From positions 17,483 through 81,482 of the forward strand of contig JAEEWW010000003.1 of NCBI GenBank assembly GCA_016287815.1: a stretch of 64,000 nt of DNA. The letters run 5' to 3'. The translations under genes and the position numbers were made by a program. The notes under the pieces were generated by a model. The model searched no databases. It had not been told where the DNA came from and saw nothing but the letters and a program-made list of their open reading frames with translations. Below, in pieces: positions 40,124-50,625 of the stretch. The stretch is from Treponema sp. Lineage in GTDB: Bacteria; Spirochaetota; Spirochaetia; Treponematales; Treponemataceae. Numbering within the stretch: position 1 is the stretch's first letter; every line of letters begins with the position of its first letter.

Positions 40124-42256
40124 ATGGCAATAAATAGAAAAAGTCTTGTAGAATCTCATAATCCTGTTCTTAAAAACATAAATACAGCATCTCCTTTTTC
40201 GGTTGGTAACGGAGAATTTGCATTTACTGTTGATGTAACAGGATTACAATCACTTTATTCTCTTTATAAAAAGCAAAATGTTCCTTTATGCACTATGAGT
40301 CAGTGGGGCTGGCACTCAAGTCCCGATTCAAACGGGAAATTTTATACTTTTGATGATGTAGTAAAAACAGAATATGATTTTGCTTCCGGTAAAAAAGTTT
40401 ATTATGCTTCCAAAAAGAAGTCAGGTAATGAAGAAGTATATACATGGTTAAGACAGAATCCTCATAGAATGAATCTGTCAGAAATCGGCTTTTTGCTGGA
40501 TGAAAAACCAATACAAGAAACAAATCTTTCAAAAATTAAACAGACTCTCCGATTATATGACGGAATAATAGAAAGTTCGTATCATCTTAAAAACATACCT
40601 GTTAAAGTATATACAGCTGTAACTCCCGACAACGACACAATAATCTGCCATGCTAAAAGTGAATTAATAAAAAGTAAAAGATTAACCTTAAAATTTCATT
40701 TTCCGTACGGAGGCTATGATATTAGCGGAGAAGGCGAGTGTACCACAGGAATGCATTTAGTTGAAAAAATACATAGCGGTAAAAATTTATGGGTTATAAA
40801 AAATATCTGTGACAAGGATGCTTATTATGTCTACTTTTATTCTAGGTCTGATTTTAATGTTAGATTTTGCGATAATGATTTTTTTGTGGATTTTTCTCTG
40901 GAAAATGTAAGTTTTTCAATTACCTTTAAGAAAAATGAATGTGATTATTCTGAACTGAAAAAAAAATATGACTTTATTCCAATTTCAATAGAAAAATTAT
41001 TTAAAAAGACTAAAAAATGGTGGAATAAATTCTGGCAGGAAGGTGGGGCTATAAAACTTTCTAATAGAAAGAAAACCGAAAAATCAGCGGATTTTAATTC
41101 TGCTTCCGATAATTCAACCAGTCTTGCAAATGAATTAGAGCGCCGCCTTGTTCTTTCTCAATATCTTCTTGCAATAAACTGTTCAGGTTCTATGCCGCCT
41201 CAGGAAACAGGTCTTATGTGTAACAGCTGGCATGGAAAATTTCATCTGGAAATGCATCCGCTTCATATGTTATGGTCCGTTTTCTGGAACAGAAGTTATT
41301 TACTTGAACGAAGCATTCCATGGTATCAAAATCATCTTGAACAGGCAAAAAATAATGCATCTTCAAATGGTTTTAAAGGCGCACGCTGGCCAAAACAGGT
41401 TGCATATAACGGAATTGACAGTCCTTCACCAATTTCAGTCCTTTTGATTTGGCAGCAGCCTCATATAATTTTTATGCTGGAAAGTCTTTACAATGTAAAA
41501 AATGCAAAAGAAAAAAAGGCCTTTCTTATAAAATACTGGGATTTAATCCGTGAAACCGCTGACTTTATGGCAGATTATGCTGTCTTTAATCAAAATAAAA
41601 ATTGTTATGAACTTACAGGACCTCTAATTCCTGTACAGGAAGACTATGATGAATGTACTGTAAAAAATCCTTCCTTTGAACTTTGCTCATGGAAAAAGGG
41701 TCTTGAAATTGCCTGTACATGGGCTTTTCGCTTAGGCAATAAAGTTCCTGAAAGATGGAGTTCTGTAAGCTCAAAGCTTGCATTACCGCCAATGGAAGAC
41801 GGGCTTTATACGGCGCATGAAAACTGCCACGATACATTTTCAAATCACGCAAAAGATCATCCTTCCATGCTGTTTGGTTATAGTTTTTTTGCAGATAAAA
41901 ATTTAAAAGCTGAAAATGTTTTACAGACTTTAGAAAAAGTAATGTCTATGTGGGATTATAAAAGTATGTGGGGCTGGGATTTTGCAATGCTTGCAATGTG
42001 TGCAGAACGTCTTCAAAAAACTTCTCTTGCCCTTGATTTCCTTTTGTGTAATTCAGAAAAAAATACTTATGAAATAAACGGAAATAATTATCAAAAATCA
42101 AGAGATGATTTACCGGCATATTTTCCGGGTAATGGAGCCTTACTGCTTGCAGCTGCAATGCTGTTTGCAGGATATAAAGAAGAAGGTGCAACTTTAGTTC
42201 CTGAATACGAAAACCTTCTTGTTGAAGTTGAAAAAATTATTCCTCTTTTTACATAA
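40124..42256 (+). CDS. Glycoside hydrolase, (alpha/alpha)6-barrel, GH65-like
   Basis: SLVESHNPVLKNINTASPFSVGNGEFAFTVDVTG; CNSWHGKFHLEMHPLHMLWSVFWNRSYLLERSIPWY; family assignment from recall of similar proteins. Confidence 0.65.
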   Translation: MAINRKSLVESHNPVLKNINTASPFSVGNGEFAFTVDVTGLQSLYSLYKKQNVPLCTMSQWGWHSSPDSNGKFYTFDDVVKTEYDFASGKKVYYASKKKSGNEEVYTWLRQNPHRMNLSEIGFLLDEKPIQETNLSKIKQTLRLYDGIIESSYHLKNIPVKVYTAVTPDNDTIICHAKSELIKSKRLTLKFHFPYGGYDISGEGECTTGMHLVEKIHSGKNLWVIKNICDKDAYYVYFYSRSDFNVRFCDNDFFVDFSLENVSFSITFKKNECDYSELKKKYDFIPISIEKLFKKTKKWWNKFWQEGGAIKLSNRKKTEKSADFNSASDNSTSLANELERRLVLSQYLLAINCSGSMPPQETGLMCNSWHGKFHLEMHPLHMLWSVFWNRSYLLERSIPWYQNHLEQAKNNASSNGFKGARWPKQVAYNGIDSPSPISVLLIWQQPHIIFMLESLYNVKNAKEKKAFLIKYWDLIRETADFMADYAVFNQNKNCYELTGPLIPVQEDYDECTVKNPSFELCSWKKGLEIACTWAFRLGNKVPERWSSVSSKLALPPMEDGLYTAHENCHDTFSNHAKDHPSMLFGYSFFADKNLKAENVLQTLEKVMSMWDYKSMWGWDFAMLAMCAERLQKTSLALDFLLCNSEKNTYEINGNNYQKSRDDLPAYFPGNGALLLAAAMLFAGYKEEGATLVPEYENLLVEVEKIIPLFT

Positions 42257-42328
42257 GAACCCCTTTAGTAAGTTAGTTTTTACAAGAGCAGATAGAAAAA
42301 TAATTACATAAGAATATGGAGTGAAAAA

Positions 42329-43909
42329 ATGATACATAATCCGATTTTAAAAGGTTTTTGCCCAGATCCAAGTATAGTCCGGGTTGGCAGTGACTACTAT
42401 ATTGCAACCTCAACCTTTGAATGGTATCCCGGTGTAAACTTATGGCATTCAAAGGATTTGCAGCATTGGGAACAGCTTCCATCTCCGCTCAACAGAACAA
42501 GTCAGCTTAATCTTATAGGAAACCCAAATAATACAGGAATATGGGCACCATGTCTTTCATACAGCGACGGTCTTTTTTATCTGGTTTATACCGATGTAAA
42601 AACTCAGAAACGCCCGTATTATAATCTGAATAATTACATTGTAACAGCTGAAAAAATAACAGGCCCGTGGTCAGAACCAGTTTATATAAACAGCACTGGA
42701 TTTGATCCATCTTTATTTCACGATGATGACGGCAGAAAATATTTTATAAACATGCGCAACGGTTTTAAAGGAATTCTTTTGCAGGAATATGATTACAAAA
42801 ATAAAAGACTGACTGGAGAAGTAACAAATATTTTTTCCGGTACTGAAGCAGGACTTACAGAAGGACCTCATCTTTTCAAAAAAAACGGATGGTATTATCT
42901 TTTTGTTGCAGAAGGCGGAACAGGCTATGAGCATCAGGAAACAGTTGCACGCTCGCGTAATATAAATGGACCTTATGAAGTTTGTCCGCATAAATTGATT
43001 TCTTCTTATCATCATCCAGAACTTTTTTTACAGAAAGCCGGACACGGACAGGTTGTACAGGCTCAAAACGGAGAATTTTATTTTGTTCATCTTTGTTCAC
43101 GTCCTGTTTCCGGCAAAGACGGAAAAACTTACAGCATGACAGGCCGTGAAACTGCCATTCAAAATCTTATCTGGGATAAAAACGGCTGGCCTGTAATTAA
43201 AGACGCTGTACCACATGAATTTGTTAAAGGAGTTTCAGAAACAGAAAAATCCGTTGAAAACATGAATCAAATATCAAACGAAAATGCAATTAAAGAAACA
43301 ACGCTGTTTTTCGATGACTTTGATACAAAAGAACTTTTTCCATGCTGGCATTTTATGAGGCGTTTTCCACAAAATTCGCTAAGCCTTTCAGAGCGGAAAA
43401 GTTTTTTAAGATTATACGGAGAGAACTCTATAACTTCCATGCATAATGTAACTTTAACTGCCGTTCCTCGTAAAGAACTTAAATGCCAGGTAAGCACATA
43501 CATGGAATTTAATCCTGTATGCCCTGAACAGGCAGCAGGACTTTGCATGATGTATAATAATGAAAACTTTAATATGCTGTTTTTATCTTCAGAAGATAAC
43601 GGTAATTTGTTCCTTTCAATTTTAAAAATAAGTAAAAACGTTTATAAAAATGCTGAAGATTCCGCAGAAGGAAAAATCCCTGTAAAAAACGGCAAACTGT
43701 ATCTTGGTCTTGATGTTAATGGAATAACTGCACAATTTAAATATTCATATGACGGTAAAAACTGGAAAAATGCATTTGCCCCACTGGATGCAACTCTTTT
43801 TTCTGATGAATTCTGTTCTGGCTTCACTGGAACACATTTTGCAATTTTTTGCCATGATATGACCGGAAAAAGAAACTTTGCTGATTTTGACTGGTTTTCG
43901 ATTGAGTGA
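42329..43909 (+). CDS. Glycoside hydrolase family 43 (beta-xylosidase/arabinofuranosidase-like)
   Basis: NPILKGFCPDPSIVRVGSDYYIATSTFEWYPGVNLWHSKDLQHWEQ; FDPSLFHDDDGRKYF; TEGPHLFKKNGWYYLFVAEGGT; C-terminal beta-sandwich region. Confidence 0.93.
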   Translation: MIHNPILKGFCPDPSIVRVGSDYYIATSTFEWYPGVNLWHSKDLQHWEQLPSPLNRTSQLNLIGNPNNTGIWAPCLSYSDGLFYLVYTDVKTQKRPYYNLNNYIVTAEKITGPWSEPVYINSTGFDPSLFHDDDGRKYFINMRNGFKGILLQEYDYKNKRLTGEVTNIFSGTEAGLTEGPHLFKKNGWYYLFVAEGGTGYEHQETVARSRNINGPYEVCPHKLISSYHHPELFLQKAGHGQVVQAQNGEFYFVHLCSRPVSGKDGKTYSMTGRETAIQNLIWDKNGWPVIKDAVPHEFVKGVSETEKSVENMNQISNENAIKETTLFFDDFDTKELFPCWHFMRRFPQNSLSLSERKSFLRLYGENSITSMHNVTLTAVPRKELKCQVSTYMEFNPVCPEQAAGLCMMYNNENFNMLFLSSEDNGNLFLSILKISKNVYKNAEDSAEGKIPVKNGKLYLGLDVNGITAQFKYSYDGKNWKNAFAPLDATLFSDEFCSGFTGTHFAIFCHDMTGKRNFADFDWFSIE

Positions 43910-44089
43910 AAATCATTTTAAATCCCTAAAATTATAGTGCTAAATCTAAAAAATAGTGCTATATTTTTAGTTGACGGAAAAAGTTTTTTGAAGCATAAAA
44001 AGTGTTTAAGCGGCAGAATGACATTATTTTTTTTCACCTGCATAAAAACTTTCGTACACACAGAACTTAATCCGTAAGCGGAGGAAATA

Positions 44090-45574
44090 ATGAAAATTCT
44101 TATGGTTTCTGCGGAGGCAGTTCCTTTTGCCAAAACCGGCGGCTTGGCAGATGCAGTTTCTGCGTTTGCAATTTCTTTAACAAAGATGGGCCATGACGTA
44201 AAAATTGTTATTCCACGCTATTATAAAATCAACCGTTCTAAATTAAAGCAGCTTGAAGGTCCTATGGCCGTTGCGGCTGGAACTGCCGAAACATGGACTG
44301 CCGTTTATACAACACAAATGCCCGGCTGCGAAAAATTAAGTATTTATTTTATTGACCATGAACAGTGCTTCGGTCGTGATGCTATTTATGGAAATAAACA
44401 GGAACCTGACTTTCACGATAATACTTACCGTTTTGCAGTTTTGTGCCATGGAGCATTTCAGCTTTGCAGAAAACTAAACTGGTATCCTGATATTATGCAT
44501 GCCCATGACTGGTCAGCAGGTCTTGTACCTGTAATATTAAAGCATTTATGCAGAAGGGAAGAGGCTTTTAAGAATACTGCAAGTATTTATACAATCCACA
44601 ACATGGGCTATCAGGGAAAATATTCTAAAAATAATTATCCGGATTTAGGATTGCCTTGGGATTTGTATCACGGTGCAAATTTCGAACAGTATGGTGACAT
44701 AAATCTTATGCAGGCAGCAATTGCATCAGCCGATATGATAACCACTGTTTCACCGACTTATGCAAAAGAAATTCAGACGCCGGAAGGCGGTTTCGGGTTA
44801 GACGGGCTTTTGCGTGTCCGCTCAGACCGGATTCGCGGTATTGTTAATGGGGTAGATACAAAAATCTGGAATCCTCAGACAGACCCGTATCTCCCTGAAA
44901 ACTATTCTGTTACTTCGCTTGAAGGAAAAGCCGCCTGTAAACGTGAATTGCAGGAAACTATGGGCTTTGAAATAAATCCAGATATTCCTGTAATAGGAAT
45001 TGTTACGCGGCTTGCAGACCAGAAAGGTATTGGTCCGTTATTCGGACCGAATTACGGCTGTATGTATACTTTGTGCATGAAACTTAAAGTTCAGGTGGCT
45101 TTACTCGGAAGCGGCGAAAAATGGTGTGAGAATGAAATCCGTTCACTGCAGAGCCGTCTGCCAAACTTTAAGGCAGTTCTTGGCTATAAAGAGGATTTAA
45201 GTCACCTTATAGAAGCAGGAAGTGATTTCTTCCTGATGCCTTCAAAATACGAACCTTGCGGTTTAAACCAGATGTATTCGCTTTTATACGGAACTTTGCC
45301 AATCGTAAGAAGAACCGGCGGTCTTGCAGATACCGTAGAAAATTACAACGAAAAAACAGGCGACGGTACAGGCTTTATGCTTGACAATTTAACCCCGAGT
45401 GCTGTTTTCAATACTGTGGGCTGGGCTTTATACGCATATTACAATAAAAAAGAACATATTAAAAAAATGCAGAAAAAAGCCATGAAGTCCAATTTCAGCT
45501 GGGATACTTCTGCAAACAATTATGTTCAGATTTATAAAACTGCTTTAAGATACGGCTGTGGAAGAGAAATTTAG
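44090..45574 (+). CDS. glgA: Glycogen/starch synthase
   Basis: MKILMVSAEAVPFAKTGGLADAVSAF; HAHDWSAGLVPVIL; PSKYEPCGLNQMYSLLYGTLPIVRRTGGLADTV. Confidence 0.97.
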   Translation: MKILMVSAEAVPFAKTGGLADAVSAFAISLTKMGHDVKIVIPRYYKINRSKLKQLEGPMAVAAGTAETWTAVYTTQMPGCEKLSIYFIDHEQCFGRDAIYGNKQEPDFHDNTYRFAVLCHGAFQLCRKLNWYPDIMHAHDWSAGLVPVILKHLCRREEAFKNTASIYTIHNMGYQGKYSKNNYPDLGLPWDLYHGANFEQYGDINLMQAAIASADMITTVSPTYAKEIQTPEGGFGLDGLLRVRSDRIRGIVNGVDTKIWNPQTDPYLPENYSVTSLEGKAACKRELQETMGFEINPDIPVIGIVTRLADQKGIGPLFGPNYGCMYTLCMKLKVQVALLGSGEKWCENEIRSLQSRLPNFKAVLGYKEDLSHLIEAGSDFFLMPSKYEPCGLNQMYSLLYGTLPIVRRTGGLADTVENYNEKTGDGTGFMLDNLTPSAVFNTVGWALYAYYNKKEHIKKMQKKAMKSNFSWDTSANNYVQIYKTALRYGCGREI

Positions 45575-47565
45575 AATTCGTACCACTGACCTTCAGTCGT
45601 TAAATACCAGTCAACTAAAACCGTTGCAAGTGCAGGATTATACCAGGAAATACTTCCGTCTCTATTTAAAATTATCAGTCTGCTTGAATTACGTTCGATT
45701 TTAAGCGGTAAAGAAGCAGATCGTTTGTAATGAAACTGTTTTTTTGTCTGCAAATTAAAAGACATTATCTGGTCTTTTCCCATATTCGTATAAATGTATG
45801 GAGAAAAAAGCTTTACAAATGAATCAGGATCTTCATCATTTATCTGAAGAATTGTAGAAGACATTTTTGTATCAGGTTCAAATTTAAATAATTCTGTTTT
45901 TGAATTTGCGCTAGAACTTTCCGTAACCCTTATTCCGTAAATTTCATTTTCAGTTTCAGATTTGTTCAGTGAATAAGCAACATTCCCGGACATTGAAATA
46001 GGAACAATTTCCTTTGTTACTGTGTCAACAAAAATAAAAGGACTTTCTGGATTTGTTGCTGCGGATTTTGCAACATAAAGGGAATTTTCATCATATAAAA
46101 GGGCATCCTGTAATCCAGAGCCTTCATACAATGTTGTAATAGAATTGTCTTTTAAATTAAAGACTTTTACAGTTGTATTTCCTTCAAGAATAACAAGTTT
46201 GTCACCAAAAAGACGTAAAGTCTGAATAATTTTCTGCGGAACAAAAAGTTCCTGAGGAGTTTTGTCAGAAAGCTTAATAAGTTCAATCGGCTTTCTGCTG
46301 TTTTTTGTCCACAAAATAATATTGTCATTGTAAGTTAAAATATTAGTCTGATTTGAATTGGCAGCAACTTTATCAACAATACCGTTATCGTACGAAGATT
46401 TATATACAGCATTTCCTGTAAGGAAATAAAAAGATTCACCGGTCTGAGAAATATCGGAAATCCGGTCATACATATTGTCTGTAAGCGGATAAAAAGAAAT
46501 CTGTCTGTTTTCAGAAATAAAATCTGAATTGATTTTATAAATATTTCCGTTCTGTGAGCCCAAAACTATATCATTGCCTGATTTTGCTGCACATACAATT
46601 GATTCACGCCCGGGTAAACGGTTTATTTTTTTTACAAGCTTTGGAGAAGAAACACTGTTGTTGTCAAGATTTTCAAGGACTTTTAAATTATAGAGTTTGC
46701 CGTCAAATTCAAGATAATAAAGGTCTTTGTCAAATTTTCCGCATATCAGAATCGGATTTTTTGCAGGAACAAAGGATGTTTCCATGCCTGTAGTTGCCTG
46801 AACAACGCTTATGCCGTCGTTTGTAGCACCTGCAAAAAATACATTATTATTAAATAAAACTGTTTGCTTAAAACCTGCACCTATGTCAAATTTTGCTTTC
46901 AGGACACCAGTCCGAAGATTATAATATGACAAAAGTCCCGAAGGTGAATAGGTTACAATGCTGTTTTCTGTGGCACTTGAAGTTGCCATAGAAATAATAG
47001 CCTGTGAATTTGAAAGCTTGTTAGGAACTACTGTTCCTGTAGAAGAATTTAAGCATACAACGCCATTTATTGCAGAAGTTCCGACTATAATATAAGTTCC
47101 TTTTTCTGTGTAAGATAAGGATGTAACGGGATTTGCAAAACGTTTGGATGTAAACTTTCGGGTATGAGTTTTCCAGTTCCAGACACTTACACGGTTAATA
47201 AGGCCACCGTCTGTTTCATAAACTGCAATATCACTTCCGTTTGGTGAGCGGGCAATCATTTTTATTTCAAGATCGGAAATCTGATAGTGTTCGCCAACAC
47301 CATCATCAGTCCATTTAATTAAAAAACCGTCTTCACCGGCAGAAAAAAAAGAATTGTCAGCAAAATTTCCTGTTTCCAAAGAAGCAATGGCTGTTACTGC
47401 ATTCTGGTGCGACTGCATGGAAATATGTGACTGTGCAGAAAGATTTGAAAAAAAACAAAATAAAAGCGTACCTAAAAAAAAGTTTTTTACACTTTCTGAT
47501 ATTATCATTTTAAGATAAGATTTATTTGAAAATATAATTGAAGAAGAGTTTAATAATTTTTTCAT
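45571..47565 (-). CDS. Putative exported beta-propeller (WD40-like) protein
   Basis: SHQNAVTAIASLETGNFADNSFFSAGEDGFLIKWTDDG and repeated blade-like segments; N-terminal hydrophobic segment. Confidence 0.6.
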   Translation of the reverse strand: MKKLLNSSSIIFSNKSYLKMIISESVKNFFLGTLLFCFFSNLSAQSHISMQSHQNAVTAIASLETGNFADNSFFSAGEDGFLIKWTDDGVGEHYQISDLEIKMIARSPNGSDIAVYETDGGLINRVSVWNWKTHTRKFTSKRFANPVTSLSYTEKGTYIIVGTSAINGVVCLNSSTGTVVPNKLSNSQAIISMATSSATENSIVTYSPSGLLSYYNLRTGVLKAKFDIGAGFKQTVLFNNNVFFAGATNDGISVVQATTGMETSFVPAKNPILICGKFDKDLYYLEFDGKLYNLKVLENLDNNSVSSPKLVKKINRLPGRESIVCAAKSGNDIVLGSQNGNIYKINSDFISENRQISFYPLTDNMYDRISDISQTGESFYFLTGNAVYKSSYDNGIVDKVAANSNQTNILTYNDNIILWTKNSRKPIELIKLSDKTPQELFVPQKIIQTLRLFGDKLVILEGNTTVKVFNLKDNSITTLYEGSGLQDALLYDENSLYVAKSAATNPESPFIFVDTVTKEIVPISMSGNVAYSLNKSETENEIYGIRVTESSSANSKTELFKFEPDTKMSSTILQINDEDPDSFVKLFSPYIYTNMGKDQIMSFNLQTKKQFHYKRSASLPLKIERNSSRLIILNRDGSISWYNPALATVLVDWYLTTEGQWYEF

Positions 47566-48686
47566 TTTCTACCTGCCAATGATATAAAATACTGTATATC
47601 GCCTGAAATTCCAATAATAAAAAGAAAAGCTATGAATGCAATTCCTATATATTGAACATAATATTGTATTTTTGGCGGAATCTGTTTTCCTATTATAAAT
47701 TCAATTATAGAAAAAAGAACCAGTCCGCCGTCAAGAATCGGAACTGGAAGTAAATTCAATAAAAATAATGAAATGCTGATTAGTGACATAAAATTCAGTG
47801 TATTTGTTATACCGATTTTTATTCCTGCAACAAAACTTTCTTTTACTGTATCGCCAAGCATTGTTGTAATTCTTGCAGGTCCTGAAACCGCATTTTTAAT
47901 TTCAATTCCTTTAAACAAAGTTCTTATGCTTTTTATAGAAACTTTTACAAGTTCAACGGTATCTAAAAAACCTTTTTTTAATGCCGGAAAAAAGGAAAGG
48001 GGGGCAATAAATCTTTTTTCAACCGAACCTGGTGTACTTGTAACCCCGATTTTTCCAGTTCCTGTTGATTTATCCAGTTCAGAGTGTACCGTGAAAGAAA
48101 GTTCCTGATTATCCCGTTGCACAACAATTTGTATATCTTCATCAGGTCTGAAACTGATATTTGAATAAATATCAGAAAAATCAGAAATTTTTATTCCGTT
48201 AATTGATTTTATAATGTCACCTGTCTGCAAACCTCCGTCACGGGCTGCAGAATGAATTTCTGGATATACTTCATCAGCCAGAACAATCTGTGCAGATGGA
48301 GAATAATAAAAAGTTCCGAGTATTGCAATTATTGTTAGTGCAATTACAGAAAATATAAAATTTGAGGCAGGTCCTGCAAATGCTATGAAAGTCCTGCAAA
48401 GCGGATGTATGCCATATAAGGAATCTTTATCTGCCTGAATTTTATTCAATCCGGCTTCCACGGCATTTGAAAAATCTTTTTCACCTTTCATTCCGCAGTA
48501 TCCGCCAAGCGGCAGCAAAGAAATTCTATAATCTGTCTGACCGATTTTCTTATGCAAAAGTACAGGCCCCATTCCAACAGAAAAAGATTCAACCTTTACT
48601 TTGCAAATTTTTGCAGCAATAAAATGTCCTGCTTCATGGATAATTACAAGAAAACAAAGGGAAATAAGTCCGTAAATAACTGTCAA
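47562..48686 (-). CDS. rseP: Site-2 metalloprotease RseP
   Basis: IIHEAGHFIAAKI (HExxH), PDZ domain GDIIKSINGIKI, LLPVPILDGG. Confidence 0.94.
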   Translation of the reverse strand: MTVIYGLISLCFLVIIHEAGHFIAAKICKVKVESFSVGMGPVLLHKKIGQTDYRISLLPLGGYCGMKGEKDFSNAVEAGLNKIQADKDSLYGIHPLCRTFIAFAGPASNFIFSVIALTIIAILGTFYYSPSAQIVLADEVYPEIHSAARDGGLQTGDIIKSINGIKISDFSDIYSNISFRPDEDIQIVVQRDNQELSFTVHSELDKSTGTGKIGVTSTPGSVEKRFIAPLSFFPALKKGFLDTVELVKVSIKSIRTLFKGIEIKNAVSGPARITTMLGDTVKESFVAGIKIGITNTLNFMSLISISLFLLNLLPVPILDGGLVLFSIIEFIIGKQIPPKIQYYVQYIGIAFIAFLFIIGISGDIQYFISLAGRK

Positions 48687-49768
48687 AGCAATTCCTCTGC
48701 ATATTTTCTTGCTTCCGCATCAATAGCAAAAACTTCTTCAAAATCATCCGGCTCTTTTGTCCAGTCTTTTTGCAAAGTTTTTTCCGTTATTTTTGGAATA
48801 TCCAAAAAGCCGATTTTTTTTTCAATAAAAGCCTGTACCGCAACTTCATTCGCCGCATTAAAGGCAATTGTATACCCACAGTTTTTTTCTGCTGCATTAA
48901 ATGCAAGGCGCAGCATAGGAAAATCTTCATAACGAGGCTTATAGAAAGTTAATTCATGGTCGAATAAATCAAATTTCTGCATGAAATTAGGAAGAACTTT
49001 TGGCCAGCTTAAAGCACTTACAATAGGGTGCTTCATATCCGGTTCAGAAATCTGACCATACATAACACCGTCATTTGTCCGTATAAGAGAATGAACAATA
49101 CTTTGTGGATGCACAACAACCTGAATTTTTGAAACAGGTACATGAAAAAGTCTGCATGCTTCAATTACTTCAAGCCCTTTGTTAGCAAGAGTTGCAGAAT
49201 CTATGGTAATTTTTTTTCCCATATTCCATGTAGGATGTTTTAATGTATCTTCAACTGTTACGCCTGCAAGTTTTTCTTTAGGCAAAGTCCTGAAAGGTCC
49301 ACCGCTTGCAGTAATAATAAGGCTTTCAATATTTTCACTTCCGTAACGTTCTACAAGATTAAAAATAGCAGAATGCTCAGAATCAACAGGCAAAATAGAA
49401 CAATTTCGTTTTTTAGCAAGATTTTGAACTAAAGAAGCTGCCATTACGATTGTCTCTTTATTTGCCAGAGCCAGATCAATGCCTGCATCAAGCACCAGAC
49501 GGGAAGGTTCAAGACCGGCAGCTCCTGCAATTCCGTTTACGGCAATGTCAGGTTTTGTTTCATCTAAAAGACGTTTTATTCCGTCGGTTCCTTCAACAGA
49601 AGTTATTGTATATTTACAGTTAAATTCAGATGCAAGTTTTTTTACTTCGTCAATATGTGTGTGTGCACTCAAACCTGCAACACAGAATTCATTTTTCATG
49701 TTGCGGATTACATCCAGAGTGCTTTTACCGATAGAACCGGTACAGCCTAATACTAAAACTCTTTTCAT
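48683..49768 (-). CDS. dxr: 1-deoxy-D-xylulose-5-phosphate reductoisomerase
   Basis: VLGCTGSIGKSTLDVI, ALANKETIVMA, DSEHSAIFN, TASGGPFR, HPTWNMGKKITIDSATLANKGLEVIEA. Confidence 0.97.
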   Translation of the reverse strand: MKRVLVLGCTGSIGKSTLDVIRNMKNEFCVAGLSAHTHIDEVKKLASEFNCKYTITSVEGTDGIKRLLDETKPDIAVNGIAGAAGLEPSRLVLDAGIDLALANKETIVMAASLVQNLAKKRNCSILPVDSEHSAIFNLVERYGSENIESLIITASGGPFRTLPKEKLAGVTVEDTLKHPTWNMGKKITIDSATLANKGLEVIEACRLFHVPVSKIQVVVHPQSIVHSLIRTNDGVMYGQISEPDMKHPIVSALSWPKVLPNFMQKFDLFDHELTFYKPRYEDFPMLRLAFNAAEKNCGYTIAFNAANEVAVQAFIEKKIGFLDIPKITEKTLQKDWTKEPDDFEEVFAIDAEARKYAEELL

Positions 49769-50625
49769 ATTTCTCTGAAAAACAGGAATATAATCATATA
49801 AAATACAGGGCCTGCAAAAATAATGGAATCAATTGAATCAAGCAAACCACCGCGCCCGGGGATAATGCATCCGCTGTCTTTTACGCCAACACAGCGTTTT
49901 ATAACTGATTCAACAAGGTCTCCTAACATTCCCGTTGTAGCGATTAATATTCCCATAAAAATCATTTTTACTACAGAACCAAAGAAAACTTCAGGCCATA
50001 TATATTTTGCAAGAAGGGCAGAGGCAATTGAACCGGCATAGCCGCCAAAAAATCCTGCTAAACTTTTGTTCGGACTTGCTTTAAAAATTCCTCTGTTGTT
50101 TTTTCCAAAAAGCATACCGATTAACCATGCAAGAGAATCACACAGGAAAATCATAAAAAGATAAGTCATGATTAATACAGTTGAATTTTTATAAACTGTA
50201 AGACGTGATACATAGGTAATCAGATAACCGGCATATAAAACAATAAAAGTTGATGTTAAAATATGCTCAATAGAATATGTAAAAGTTTTTGCAGTTAATA
50301 CTTCTGTTGCAAGAATAAGAAGAAAACAAATTAAAAGTGAAAATTCAAGATAATGAAAAGAAAAACCGAATGATGCACAAAGACATGCAACTAACGCCGG
50401 AATTCCGGTAAGAAAATAAACATATACCTTAGGAAACTGTTTGTATTTTTTTTCAAATAAACCGTATACTTCGCTCGAAGAAAAAAGTGAACATAAAATG
50501 ATTACAACATGCAGCAAAAGATGATGGCTTGCAGAAACTGCAACCATTCCTATTACTAAAGGAAGTCCTATAAAAAAAATCAAAAGTCGTTGTACAAGTT
50601 TACTCACTTTGTTCCACCACATCAT
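49765..50625 (-). CDS. cdsA: Phosphatidate cytidylyltransferase
   Basis: SPNKSLAGFFGGYAGS, GMLGDLVESVIKRCVGVKDSGCIIPGRGGLLDSIDS. Confidence 0.95.
   Translation of the reverse strand: MMWWNKVSKLVQRLLIFFIGLPLVIGMVAVSASHHLLLHVVIILCSLFSSSEVYGLFEKKYKQFPKVYVYFLTGIPALVACLCASFGFSFHYLEFSLLICFLLILATEVLTAKTFTYSIEHILTSTFIVLYAGYLITYVSRLTVYKNSTVLIMTYLFMIFLCDSLAWLIGMLFGKNNRGIFKASPNKSLAGFFGGYAGSIASALLAKYIWPEVFFGSVVKMIFMGILIATTGMLGDLVESVIKRCVGVKDSGCIIPGRGGLLDSIDSIIFAGPVFYMIIFLFFREI

Noticed and set aside
45571-45574. Possible frameshift at the glgA/WD40 junction
   Set aside because: The 4-bp convergent overlap is a normal tail-to-tail arrangement; both C-termini look complete.
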